DNA from: an uncultured Archangium sp.
GTDB lineage: Bacteria > Myxococcota > Myxococcia > Myxococcales > Myxococcaceae
NCBI GenBank assembly: GCA_937875615.1
Contig: CALNBU010000175.1
Location: 1-12,364, forward strand
DNA: 12,364 bases
Direction: 5' to 3'
In this document: one piece after another, positions 5,621 through 12,364 of the stretch
Numbering within the stretch: the stretch's first letter is position 1
Layout of the letters: every line of letters starts with the position of its first letter
Notes under the pieces: generated by a model
What the model saw: the letters and a program-made list of their open reading frames with translations, nothing else
The model's database searches: none
What the model was told of the DNA's origin: nothing
Program-made: the position numbers and the translations under genes

Positions 5621-7492
5621 CTACAGACCAAGGTGCTGCTTCCAATACGACGTGAGGAATACATTGGCAGGGTCTACGCGCTCGCGCACGGCTTTCCATC
5701 GCAGCCACTCCGGGTAGCGCGCGGTGAGCGGATTCGATGAGTTTGGCTGGGGAAGAAATTTCCCCCAGTGCAGACGGAAGCCCAGCGGCTCCAACACGTT
5801 CCACAGCTTCGGGAAGAACGTGGTGACGGGGTCGGCGGGGTTCTTCGCGAACCAGAAGGCGTCCACGCGGAACACGTGCTGGCCGGTGGCCGGGCTCAGG
5901 AAGAAGGTCTCGTCCTTGCGGCCGGCGTAGAGCTCGAAGGCGAAGGCGCCGGTGGCCTCGTAGGCGCCCTGCGGCGTCCCGTCGGCGTCGAAGTGCTTCC
6001 GCAGCGTGGCGATGGTCTGCTGCACGCGGCCGTCGCCCGGCGTGAAGGGCACCCACAGCTCGGTGAACCAGGTGGGGAGGATGATGTCGTCCATCTGGTT
6101 GTCCATCGGCAGGCCGAGGAAGCCGCGGTCGGCGAAGTGCTGCACCTTCGGCGCGCCGCCGGGGCCAGTCTCGATGAACAACGCGTAGAGCGTGGAGATG
6201 TTGGCGGGAATCAGCTGCCCCAGGGCCCGCATGAGCGGCGAGAAGAACGGCAGTTGCACCACCGTGGCCAGCACCTCGTCGGTGCCGGTGACGAACAGCT
6301 CCACCAGGCGAATCCACGCCGCGCCCAGCGTCACCGGGCTGTGCCGGTCTCCCTTGAGGAACTCGAGGAAGGCCGACAGCCACGGGTTCTTCTCCTGCGG
6401 CGGGTAGGGCTGCGCGGGGTCCGGTGGCGGCGCCCACTTCCGCAGCCACTCGACGAGGCCGGGGTGCTCTCCGCGCCGCACCGCCTTGCGCAGCCGGGTC
6501 AGCTCGCCCAGCGCCCGGCTCGGGTCCTCCATGTAGGCCATCAACGTGTAGATGACGGAGATGCCCACCTGGGAGGCGATGGGGAAGCGGGCTATCTCGC
6601 GGTAGGGCTCGATGTCGCGCCGGGGCTCGAAGGGCGCGCGCGTGGCCTGCCAGGTGACGAGGCGGTCGAAGTCGTACTGCGGCCACCACATGATGCGCAC
6701 GTAGTCGGTGTCGAGGAGGAACTGCTCCAGCGACGGCAGCCGCTCGTGGGGCCGGTTGGCGTAGAAGTCACAGTCGGGCGACTTCATCACCGTGCTCGCC
6801 GCTTCGCGGCCCACCACGTCGAAGGTGGGCACCACCCTGAAGGTGACGGTGCTGATGACGCCGCACAGGCCGAGGCCCACCCCGGCCGCGCGGAACCAGT
6901 CGGGGTCGTCGCCGTCGATGGTCAGGGTCTTCGCCTGGCCGGTGCCGTCGATGACCCGCAGGGCCACGATGGCCTCGTGCACGCTCCACTTCACCGTGCC
7001 GCCCGCGGAGCCCGTGGACAGAAAGCCGGCCACCGTCTGGTGCGAGATGCCGCCCAGGTCGGGCAGCGCCAGCCCGTCGCGGTGGTGGAGAATGGAGGTG
7101 AGGCTCTTTTCCCAGCTGCCGTCGTGCCACGGCGAGGGCTCGTAGATGTCGCTGTCCGCGGGCTGCTCGATGACCCGCGCCTGCGCCGGCCGCCGCGGAG
7201 AGATGCCCACGTGACACCCGGCCTGCACCTCCACCAGCTTCTCTCCCGGCCGCGCCGGGTCTTCGCGCGCCTCGAAGACCCGGGTGTAGCGGTCGAGCAC
7301 CACCGCCACCTCGCCCGCCGGGGTGCGCGGCCCGTCGAAGTGGTCGGTGACGATGGCGCGCCACACCGAGTGGCTGCTGCCCATCACCCGCAGCTGCCAC
7401 CCGTTCCGGTGCGCCTCGGCGACGAGCGCGCACAGCTCAGCCTCGGTGGCCGGGTGGTAGCAACCGTCGACGCTTCGCTCTGGCAGCGACAT
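5621..7492 (-). CDS. FAD-dependent oxidase of the D-arabinono-1,4-lactone oxidase (ALO) family
   Basis: The 623-residue protein is a VAO/PCMH-type flavoprotein. The FAD-binding domain spans about 1-235: YHPATEAEL (12-20), RVMGSSHSVW (35-44) with H41 at the position often carrying covalent FAD in ALO enzymes, LPDLGGISHQTVAGFLSTGSAG (143-164), and AGVGLGLCGVISTVTFRV (203-220). The C-terminal ALO domain ends with the hallmark HWGK (575-578) and DPANVFLTSYW (607-617). ALO enzymes oxidise aldonolactones or related polyols with O2, giving H2O2; the substrate here cannot be read. At 623 residues it is longer than common ALOs (about 430-530), with extra sequence around 285-425 between the FAD part and the C-terminal core, Pro-rich at 354-368. 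No signal peptide or membrane helix is evident. It is second in a three-gene operon, 1 nt after the NTF2-like gene and abutting the DUF2378 gene. Confidence 0.88.
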   Translation of the reverse strand: MSLPERSVDGCYHPATEAELCALVAEAHRNGWQLRVMGSSHSVWRAIVTDHFDGPRTPAGEVAVVLDRYTRVFEAREDPARPGEKLVEVQAGCHVGISPRRPAQARVIEQPADSDIYEPSPWHDGSWEKSLTSILHHRDGLALPDLGGISHQTVAGFLSTGSAGGTVKWSVHEAIVALRVIDGTGQAKTLTIDGDDPDWFRAAGVGLGLCGVISTVTFRVVPTFDVVGREAASTVMKSPDCDFYANRPHERLPSLEQFLLDTDYVRIMWWPQYDFDRLVTWQATRAPFEPRRDIEPYREIARFPIASQVGISVIYTLMAYMEDPSRALGELTRLRKAVRRGEHPGLVEWLRKWAPPPDPAQPYPPQEKNPWLSAFLEFLKGDRHSPVTLGAAWIRLVELFVTGTDEVLATVVQLPFFSPLMRALGQLIPANISTLYALFIETGPGGAPKVQHFADRGFLGLPMDNQMDDIILPTWFTELWVPFTPGDGRVQQTIATLRKHFDADGTPQGAYEATGAFAFELYAGRKDETFFLSPATGQHVFRVDAFWFAKNPADPVTTFFPKLWNVLEPLGFRLHWGKFLPQPNSSNPLTARYPEWLRWKAVRERVDPANVFLTSYWKQHLGL

Positions 7493-7493
7493 G

Positions 7494-7916
7494 TCAGGCC
7501 ACCAGGTGCGAGAAGATGGCCCGGTACAACTTGTCGAGCAGCGGGAAGGGGGCCACCACCGAGCCGAGCGGATCGAAGTAGTCGCGGCAGAAGAAGACCT
7601 TGCCCTCCCGCGCGTGGCAGTCGGTCGCCATGTCTGACTTGAAGATGGGCCCGAAGGAGAAGCGGAGGTCCATGGAGTAGGTGAGGCTGAAGAGCGTGTC
7701 GTCGCCGGTCACCTCCACGTTCTTGAACTCGAAGACCTTGTACTTCTTGAACGCCAGGTGCCACTGCTCGATGAAGTTCTGCAGGCCCCGCTTGTCCACC
7801 ACCGGGTTCACGAAGCGCACGTCGTCGGCATAGAGCTCGGGCAGCAGCACCAGCGCGCCCTCGCGCTCCACCGAAACGCGCTCGTAGAAGTGCTTCACCC
7901 GCTGCGGAAGTGACAT
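7494..7916 (-). CDS. NTF2/SnoaL-like alpha+beta barrel protein
   Basis: The 140-residue protein has the size and pattern of the NTF2-like superfamily. Helices come first, with LYADDVRFVNPVVDKRGLQNF (28-48), followed by the strands of a curved sheet: KVFEFKNVEV (60-69), TLFSLTYSMDL (74-84) and KVFFCRDYFDPLGSV (106-120). The last segment resembles the RDYWD strand of SnoaL-type proteins. Members are small isomerases, hydrolases or binding proteins for hydrophobic ligands; no catalytic set is diagnostic here. It is first in the operon with the FAD oxidase, so it may bind or process the same substrate. A clear AGGAG lies 6 nt before ATG 7916, and the 167-bp gap upstream probably holds the promoter. 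Its start, MSLP, is the same as that of the next gene. Confidence 0.85.
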   Translation of the reverse strand: MSLPQRVKHFYERVSVEREGALVLLPELYADDVRFVNPVVDKRGLQNFIEQWHLAFKKYKVFEFKNVEVTGDDTLFSLTYSMDLRFSFGPIFKSDMATDCHAREGKVFFCRDYFDPLGSVVAPFPLLDKLYRAIFSHLVA

Positions 7917-7922
7917 GTCCGT

Positions 7923-7927
7923 CTCCT
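7923..7927 (-). promoter_or_regulatory. Ribosome-binding site of the NTF2-like gene
   Basis: On the minus strand GAGGAGACGGAC precedes ATG 7916, and AGGAG is spaced 6 nt from the start. It is one of only two strong Shine-Dalgarno sequences in the window, consistent with this being the first gene of an operon. Confidence 0.7.
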
Positions 7928-7987
7928 CGGTGACTCGTTGGGAATTCGCGCGCGCGCCGCCGGGAATCCGGTCAGCGCCACACCATC

Positions 7988-8014
7988 CATCACAGCCCTC
8001 GCGCGCATGTGATG
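7988..8014. promoter_or_regulatory. Inverted repeat CATCACA-N13-TGTGATG, possible operator
   Basis: Perfect 7-bp arms (7988-7994 and 8008-8014) flank a GC-rich 13-nt centre in the non-coding gap upstream of the NTF2-like gene, a few bases downstream of the weak putative -10. Dyads of this size and place can be repressor sites. A hairpin in the leader is also possible. No regulator is encoded nearby to pair with it. Confidence 0.35.
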
Positions 8015-8083
8015 TGAAGCATAGGGCACCACCTGCGGAAGATGAATGTCGGCCTGAGGGCTACACAGGCGCCGCGCGTGACG

Positions 8084-9766
8084 TCAGCCGCCGTCCGGCT
8101 CGTCGAGGTCGACGAAGGCCGTCTCGGGGGCGCGCGTGAAGGCCGCCACCACGCCCGCCAGCGCGGCGTCGTCTACCTCCAGCAGCGTCTTCGCCATCTC
8201 CAGCGCGCGGGTCTGGAGCGCGGCGTCGCCCAGGGCGGCGGCGGCGGCGCTGAGGCCCACCGCAATCTCCGGGTCGAAGGGGTTGACGGAGAGCGCCTCG
8301 AGGTAGGCGTCCTTCGCCGCCTGCCACCGGCGCCCGCGCAGGTAGATGCGCCCGAGGTGCACGTTGGTCGACACCGAGCCGGGGTGCAGCGCGAGGCTGC
8401 CCTCGAGCACCTTCGCCGCCTCTTCGAAGCGCTCCAGCTCGAGCAACGTCAGCGCGTACTTGTTCGACACGCTCTCGTAGCGGTCGCCCACCAGCTTGTG
8501 CGCGCGCCCGTAGAACTCGGCGGCGACGGTCATGTGCCGGCGCTCGCGCATGAGCTCGCCCAGGTGCGCGGCGCGGCGGGCGTCGGTCTCCTTCACCTCG
8601 TGGAAGTCGCCGAAGGACACCTCGCGGCCCTTCTTCCGGGGCTGGCTGCCGTCGGTGAGCTGCTTGCGCTCGTGCGACGACGGCGGGATGAGCCCCTTCG
8701 GGTAGGGCTGGTTCCGGAGCGAGGCCATCCACGCGCGCTCGAACTCCGGCCAGCGGCGCTTCATCACCTGCTCCACCGCCGCGCGGTCGCTCACCCCGGA
8801 GGCCATGGTCGTCAGCAGGCGCTCCAGCGCCCTCGGCCCGCCCTCGGCGTCGATGAGCTTGAGCGCGAAGTACACCTCGGCGAAGGCGGTGGCCGCGTCC
8901 TCGGCGGTGGGCAGCAGCGCCATCGAGGGGTGCATCTTCTCGAAGGGCACCAGCTGGTTGCTGCGCACCCGGCTGCCCAGCAGGGCGAGGGTGGAGGGCG
9001 ACATGTCGCGGCTGCTGCGACCGCGCCAGCGCGACTCGAGGTACTTGGCGAGGCCCTCGTGCATCCAGATGGGCACGGTGTTGCGGCTCTTCTTCGACAC
9101 CACCAGGTGGACGTACTCGTGGCTGAGGGTGTCGAGCCACTCGTAGCCCTGCAACACCGAGCGCGGGCTGGTCACCATCAGCTTGTTGAACTTGCAGATG
9201 GCGATGGTGCCGGTGGTGCGGATGGCGTCGCGCGACAGGGTGGAGACGGTGGCCAGCTCGGCCGCGGAGCTGACGAACTCCACCCGCGTCTTGCCCGGCG
9301 GCGCGTAGCCCAGGTCGCGCAGCATGGCGGCGTGCGCGGCCTCCAGCGCCTCCAGCGCCCAGGGCACCAGCACCGCGTCGCGGCCGGCCGGGTAGCGCAC
9401 CACGAAGTGCGCGCTCTCGGCGACCTGCATGGACCCCACGATGCCCTGTGTCTCGTTCGCCAGCCGCACCCAGCCGCCGGGCCGGTCAGAGAGGCCGGCC
9501 AGCTTGAACTGCGCCACCGCGTCTTCGTAGCGCCCCTCTTCGAAGGCCACCCGGCCACGGTAGTAGGCCACCGGCGCGACGTCGGCGGGAGCGATGGCCT
9601 CCAGCGCCGCCAGCTCGCGCTTCGCCCCCTCGAGGTCCCAGTCCTCCAGGTGCTGGTCGAGGTTCTGCAGGCGGGCGCGCGCCTCACCCTTGAGCTCCGG
9701 GAGCGAGGGCTCGTCCTGCGCCCAGGCCGGCGCGGCGACCACCAGCAGCAGCCCGAGCCACCTCAC
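8084..9766 (-). CDS. Secreted TPR protein with gluzincin (peptidase MA-like) metalloprotease domain
   Basis: The 560-residue protein starts with a signal peptide, cleaved probably after APAWA (residue 16), so it acts in the periplasm or outside. Residues about 25-95 form a short TPR-like helical region (AYYRGRVAFEEGRYEDAVAQF at 67-87). About 115-350 is a gluzincin domain of peptidase MA type: HEYVH at 216-220 supplies two zinc ligands and the catalytic Glu, and the Glu of WMHEGLAKYLE (234-244), E237, is the likely third ligand. Residues about 415-525 hold further TPR units (AAEFYGRAHKL, NVHLGRIYLRGRRWQAAKDAY). The GTG start at 9766 is supported by AGGAG 8 nt upstream and by a signal peptide beginning directly there. 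It lies 27 nt downstream of the DUF4175 stop, so the two are likely co-transcribed. The active-site motif is complete; the substrate is unknown. Envelope maturation or protein turnover is a guess. Confidence 0.88.
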   Translation of the reverse strand: MRWLGLLLVVAAPAWAQDEPSLPELKGEARARLQNLDQHLEDWDLEGAKRELAALEAIAPADVAPVAYYRGRVAFEEGRYEDAVAQFKLAGLSDRPGGWVRLANETQGIVGSMQVAESAHFVVRYPAGRDAVLVPWALEALEAAHAAMLRDLGYAPPGKTRVEFVSSAAELATVSTLSRDAIRTTGTIAICKFNKLMVTSPRSVLQGYEWLDTLSHEYVHLVVSKKSRNTVPIWMHEGLAKYLESRWRGRSSRDMSPSTLALLGSRVRSNQLVPFEKMHPSMALLPTAEDAATAFAEVYFALKLIDAEGGPRALERLLTTMASGVSDRAAVEQVMKRRWPEFERAWMASLRNQPYPKGLIPPSSHERKQLTDGSQPRKKGREVSFGDFHEVKETDARRAAHLGELMRERRHMTVAAEFYGRAHKLVGDRYESVSNKYALTLLELERFEEAAKVLEGSLALHPGSVSTNVHLGRIYLRGRRWQAAKDAYLEALSVNPFDPEIAVGLSAAAAALGDAALQTRALEMAKTLLEVDDAALAGVVAAFTRAPETAFVDLDEPDGG

Positions 9767-9774
9767 TTGACCAG

Positions 9775-9779
9775 CTCCT
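9775..9779 (-). promoter_or_regulatory. Ribosome-binding site fixing the GTG start of the TPR-protease gene
   Basis: On the minus strand AAGAGGAGCTGGTCAA precedes GTG 9766. AGGAG lies 8 nt before the start and selects this GTG, which is also the first codon of a clean signal peptide. Confidence 0.65.
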
Positions 9780-9781
9780 CT

Positions 9782-9818
9782 TAGTACTTGGGGTTAGGGC
9801 CCTGACTCGTAGTACTTG
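9782..9818. repeat. 9-bp direct repeat TAGTACTTG at the gene junction
   Basis: TAGTACTTG occurs at 9782-9790 and again at 9810-9818. One copy is in the last codons of the DUF4175 gene and the other in the 27-nt spacer before the protease gene. The spacer copy ends in TAA in a second frame. It looks like a small duplication of the gene's 3' end. Confidence 0.55.
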
Positions 9819-12364
9819 CGCGTCTGCTCCCGGTAGCGGTCGGGGCCGAGCTGCTTCATGGCGTCCATCAGATCCTTGCGGAGGTCCCTCGAGGCGTTGT
9901 TGGGGTCCTCCTCGGGGATGACCACCTTCTCATCGCGGGACCCGCGCGCGCCCCGGCCGGTGCCCGGCTGCATGGCCGGCATGGGCAGCCCGCCCTTGCC
10001 GCGCTTGCCCTGCGCCTGCTCCATGGCGCGCTGGAGCTCCTGCAGCGACTGCATCGCGCCCTGCTGCTCGCCGTAGCCCCGGTTGGCGTCGCGGCCCGCG
10101 AGCCGGTCGGCCGCGCCCTGCATCTTCTCGCCCGCCTGCTTGAGCTGGGCCTGCTGCGCCTCGCTGAACACCGGCGCGCGCTCGCCAATCTGCTCCATGC
10201 GCTGCTGGAGGTCCTGCGCCTGCTGCTGGAGCTGGCGCTGCTGCCGGGACAGCTCACTCAGCTGCTGGCGTTCACCTTCGCTCATCCCCTGGCCGGGCTG
10301 CGGGAAGAGCGCGCGCAGCTTCTGCGCCACCTCGCCGGCGCGCTGGGCGTCGCGCTCCAGGCGCTCGCTGGCCTGCTTCGACTCGCGGCGCGCCTCCGCG
10401 GGGTTCTGGAACAGCTCGTCGTTCCGCCGCTGGGCGTCGGCGTTCTCCGCCATGGCCTGCGCGGCCTGCTCCAGCTCGTCGGCGGCCTCCGAGGCGAGGT
10501 CGAAGTCGCTGGCCTCCAGCGCCTGCGCCACGTTCTCGCGGGCCTGCAGCGCGCCCTTCCGCTGCTCCTCGAAGCGGTACCCCAGGCGCGACCAGCTCGA
10601 CTCCAGCTCCGCCAGCTTCGCCTGGAGCTCCTTCTTGAGCGCCTCGCCCTGGCGCGCGATGCGGTCGCGCTGCTGGGCCCGGGCCTTGTCGCGCAGGGCG
10701 CGGGTGCGGTCCGCCAGCTGCTCCTGCTTCCCCACCGCCTGCTCCAGCTTGTCCTGGAACTCCTGGTACTGGCGCACCAGCTCCGGGTCGCCCTGCTGGT
10801 CGGACTCCTCGGCGGCGTCGTCGAGGCTCTCGAGGAACTCGTCGAGCTGCATGGAGAGCTCCTGCATCTTCTTGAGCGCCTCCTCCGACTTGCCCTCACG
10901 AATCAGCTTCTCGACCTCATCGAGCGCGTCGTGGAGGCCGAACTCCTGCTGGAGCTGCTGCAGCGCCTCGGCGTTGACGAAGTCGTCGCGCAGGCCCTTC
11001 GTCATCTCCTGCATGCGCTGCTGCAGCTCGCTCATGCGCGCCTTGAGCGCCTGCATCTGGTCGAGCAGCCGCTGCTGCACCTCCGGGGTCGGCGCCTGCG
11101 AGAAGGCCTCCACCAGCCGCGAGAGCTCCTGCCGGTCCTGGCGGAGCTGCTGCGCCATCTCCCGAATCGCGTCGAGGCGCGCGCGGTCGAGCAGCGCCTC
11201 GAGGTACAGCACGTTCTTCTCGGTGTGCGCGATGTCGTCGGCCAGCGCCAGCGAGAGCTGCCGGCCGAGCTGCCTGGTCAGGGTGCCGTCGCGGTTGTCG
11301 CGGAGCGTGGTGCGCCCCGGCGTGGGCGCGAGGCGGCCCGCCAGCGTCAACAGGAGCCGCCGCGAGGTGGCGACCTGCGCCACGTCGGTGCGCAGCTCTC
11401 CCGAGATGTTCAACAGCGCGGCCAGCAGCTCCGGCGGCGGCGCGCGCTGCTCGCGCAGCTCATCGACCAGCAGCGTGAAGTCCCCGGCCAGCTGCGCGCC
11501 GCGGTCGTCCACCGGCCGGGCCACCAGCGCGGCGTCGACCGGTGAGGGGTTGGGCCGGTCGGGCGACTTCATGCGGTCGGCGAGGTGGTCGATGAGCCGC
11601 CCCCACAGGGCCTCGGCCTTGCGCAGGGCGTCGGCGCGGTGCTCGGCGTCGCTGTAGAGCCGCAGCGTCTGCCGCGCGGAGCTGCCCGTCTTGGGCCCCT
11701 TCAGCGCGTCGTTGTCCTTCGCCTCGAGGTGGTAGCTCACCACCTGCCCCTCGCGCAGCCGGAGCTCCGCCAGGTCCCACACCTGACTGCCCCGCGTGGC
11801 GCGGCCGTCGTCGCGCTGCAGCGGCAACCGCGAGGTGGTGCCCCCCTCCACGGTGTAGACGAGTTCCAGCCCCGTCAGCCCGTAGTCGTCGGTGGCGTCC
11901 CAGGCCACCGTCACCTGCTGTTTCTCGGGCATCAGCTCCAGCCCGTCGAGGGGCTGCGTCAGGCGCACCTGCGGAGGCTGGTCGGGCTGGGCCACCAGCG
12001 ACTGGTCGGGCCCCTGCGCCACCACCCGCTTGCCCTCGTAGAAGGCCACGTGGAAGGTGGCGCTGTCCTCCACCACGAAGCTGCCGGACAGCAGCCGCTT
12101 CTGCTCCACCGCCAGCGGCACCCGGGTGTTCCCCAGCAGCAGCGCCGCGCTGCGCACGTCGCGGTCGGCGCGGGTGCGGTAGGTGACCTCCGTGCCCACC
12201 GGCGCGGTGATGTCGCCGGTGACCGAGGGCAGGGTGCGCGGCTCGAGGCCGGTGTACGGCGGGTACCTGAAGGACAGCTCGACGTCGCCGGTGATGGGCA
12301 CCCGGCGCGACGGGGCCTCGGCGCCCGCTGGCGTCAGCGCGTTGGCCAGGCCCGAGCGCAGCGC
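9794..12364 (-). CDS. DUF4175-type envelope protein, C-terminal part, with long coiled coil
   Basis: The frame is open from the stop at 9794 to the right edge, giving 856 residues; the GTG at 12301 is internal and 21 further codons are in frame before it. The true start and probable N-terminal membrane helices are outside. Counting from GTG 12301, residues 1-215 form two beta-rich Ig-like domains (LSFRYPPYTGL and TVAWDATDDYGLTGLELVYTV). The rest is almost entirely helical, rich in Gln, Glu, Ala and Arg, and coiled-coil-like, including MQALKARMSELQQRMQEM and a run of LQQ/QLQQQ segments near the C-terminus. The end, VVIPEEDPNNASRDLRKDLM followed by a short segment closing in RKYYESGP, matches the tail of DUF4175/TIGR02302 proteins as I recall them. 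Function is unknown; members sit in membrane-linked operons, some with MoxR/Bat genes. It is followed by the secreted protease, with which it probably works at the envelope. Confidence 0.8.
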   Translation of the reverse strand, partial: ALRSGLANALTPAGAEAPSRRVPITGDVELSFRYPPYTGLEPRTLPSVTGDITAPVGTEVTYRTRADRDVRSAALLLGNTRVPLAVEQKRLLSGSFVVEDSATFHVAFYEGKRVVAQGPDQSLVAQPDQPPQVRLTQPLDGLELMPEKQQVTVAWDATDDYGLTGLELVYTVEGGTTSRLPLQRDDGRATRGSQVWDLAELRLREGQVVSYHLEAKDNDALKGPKTGSSARQTLRLYSDAEHRADALRKAEALWGRLIDHLADRMKSPDRPNPSPVDAALVARPVDDRGAQLAGDFTLLVDELREQRAPPPELLAALLNISGELRTDVAQVATSRRLLLTLAGRLAPTPGRTTLRDNRDGTLTRQLGRQLSLALADDIAHTEKNVLYLEALLDRARLDAIREMAQQLRQDRQELSRLVEAFSQAPTPEVQQRLLDQMQALKARMSELQQRMQEMTKGLRDDFVNAEALQQLQQEFGLHDALDEVEKLIREGKSEEALKKMQELSMQLDEFLESLDDAAEESDQQGDPELVRQYQEFQDKLEQAVGKQEQLADRTRALRDKARAQQRDRIARQGEALKKELQAKLAELESSWSRLGYRFEEQRKGALQARENVAQALEASDFDLASEAADELEQAAQAMAENADAQRRNDELFQNPAEARRESKQASERLERDAQRAGEVAQKLRALFPQPGQGMSEGERQQLSELSRQQRQLQQQAQDLQQRMEQIGERAPVFSEAQQAQLKQAGEKMQGAADRLAGRDANRGYGEQQGAMQSLQELQRAMEQAQGKRGKGGLPMPAMQPGTGRGARGSRDEKVVIPEEDPNNASRDLRKDLMDAMKQLGPDRYREQTRKYYESGP

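Larger units (their letters stand above)
7917..8083 (-). promoter_or_regulatory. Leader/promoter region of the NTF2-ALO-DUF2378 operon
   Basis: These 167 bp are the longest stretch without a convincing gene and are less GC-rich in the middle than the genes around them. A possible minus-strand promoter is TTCATC (8041-8046) and TATGCT (8018-8023), with a 17-bp spacer. The match to consensus is weak (3/6 and 4/6), so this is tentative. A 7-bp inverted repeat lies just downstream of the putative -10 (7988-8014). Short plus-strand frames crossing the gap have no recognisable product. Confidence 0.35.

Noticed and set aside
5768..7642. 624-codon plus-strand open frame opposite the FAD oxidase
   Set aside because: It is antisense to a gene with clear FAD and HWGK motifs. 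The translation is low-complexity (Arg, Gly, His, Val) with no domain, as expected for the complement of GC-rich coding DNA.
7988..8014. CRP-type site, because TGTGA and TCACA are present
   Set aside because: The arms are in the opposite order (TCACA first) and 13 or more nt apart. CRP sites read TGTGA-N6-TCACA, so the dyad is kept only as an unspecified inverted repeat.
8042..9784. 580-codon plus-strand open frame opposite the TPR-protease
   Set aside because: The composition is Arg/Gly/His/Leu-rich with no motif, while the other strand has a signal peptide, HEYVH and TPRs.
10083..11657. 524-codon plus-strand frame opposite the DUF4175 coiled coil
   Set aside because: It is a Ser/Cys/Arg-rich product produced by reading Gln/Glu/Leu codons backwards; no fold or motif.
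1..12364. CRISPR arrays, tRNA genes, insertion sequences or prophage segments
   Set aside because: No regularly spaced repeats, terminal inverted repeats with a transposase, cloverleaf-like segments or phage genes were seen; the whole window is uniformly GC-rich chromosomal-type coding sequence.

Overview
The window is very GC-rich, gene-dense DNA with short intergenic gaps, most likely from a myxobacterium (Myxococcota). The best taxonomic marker is the protein at 5063-5620, which reads as a DUF2378/TIGR02265 family member, a paralogous family characteristic of Myxococcales. A lipoprotein whose N-terminal domain resembles the globular head of Myxococcus-type PilA, and an FHA-linked class III cyclase, fit the same origin. 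I see no tRNA, rRNA, CRISPR array, insertion sequence or phage gene. All family calls come from reading motifs by eye; no database search was run.

Left part, plus strand (1-4165). A gene cut by the window edge ends with a cyclic-nucleotide-binding-type domain. It overlaps by 4 nt a nucleotide cyclase with a C-terminal FHA domain, which is followed after 1 nt by a lipoprotein combining a PilA-like domain with a C-terminal CxxCH haem motif. These three look like one transcription unit: a possible sensor, cyclase and envelope-redox module. A complete D-Ala-D-Ala ligase and a Rossmann-fold protein of unknown function follow on the same strand.

Middle part, minus strand (4168-7916). A PF10118-type ferritin-like 'metal-dependent hydrolase' converges with the Rossmann gene, with 2 nt between the stops. 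Upstream of it lies a very tight operon, transcribed right to left from a 167-bp non-coding gap (7917-8083): an NTF2/SnoaL-like protein, an FAD-dependent oxidase of the aldonolactone-oxidase type, and the DUF2378 protein, with 1 and 0 nt between them.

Right part, minus strand (8084-12364). A DUF4175-type envelope protein, with Ig-like beta domains and a long Gln/Glu-rich coiled coil, runs off the right edge. It is followed after 27 nt by a secreted TPR protein with a gluzincin HExxH metalloprotease domain. The pair is probably co-transcribed and acts at the cell envelope.

The most novel candidates are the pilin-head/cytochrome lipoprotein downstream of a cyclase with non-canonical base-selecting residues and a CNB domain lacking its phosphate-binding Arg, and the NTF2/ALO-oxidase/DUF2378 operon, which gives a biochemical context for a family of unknown function.
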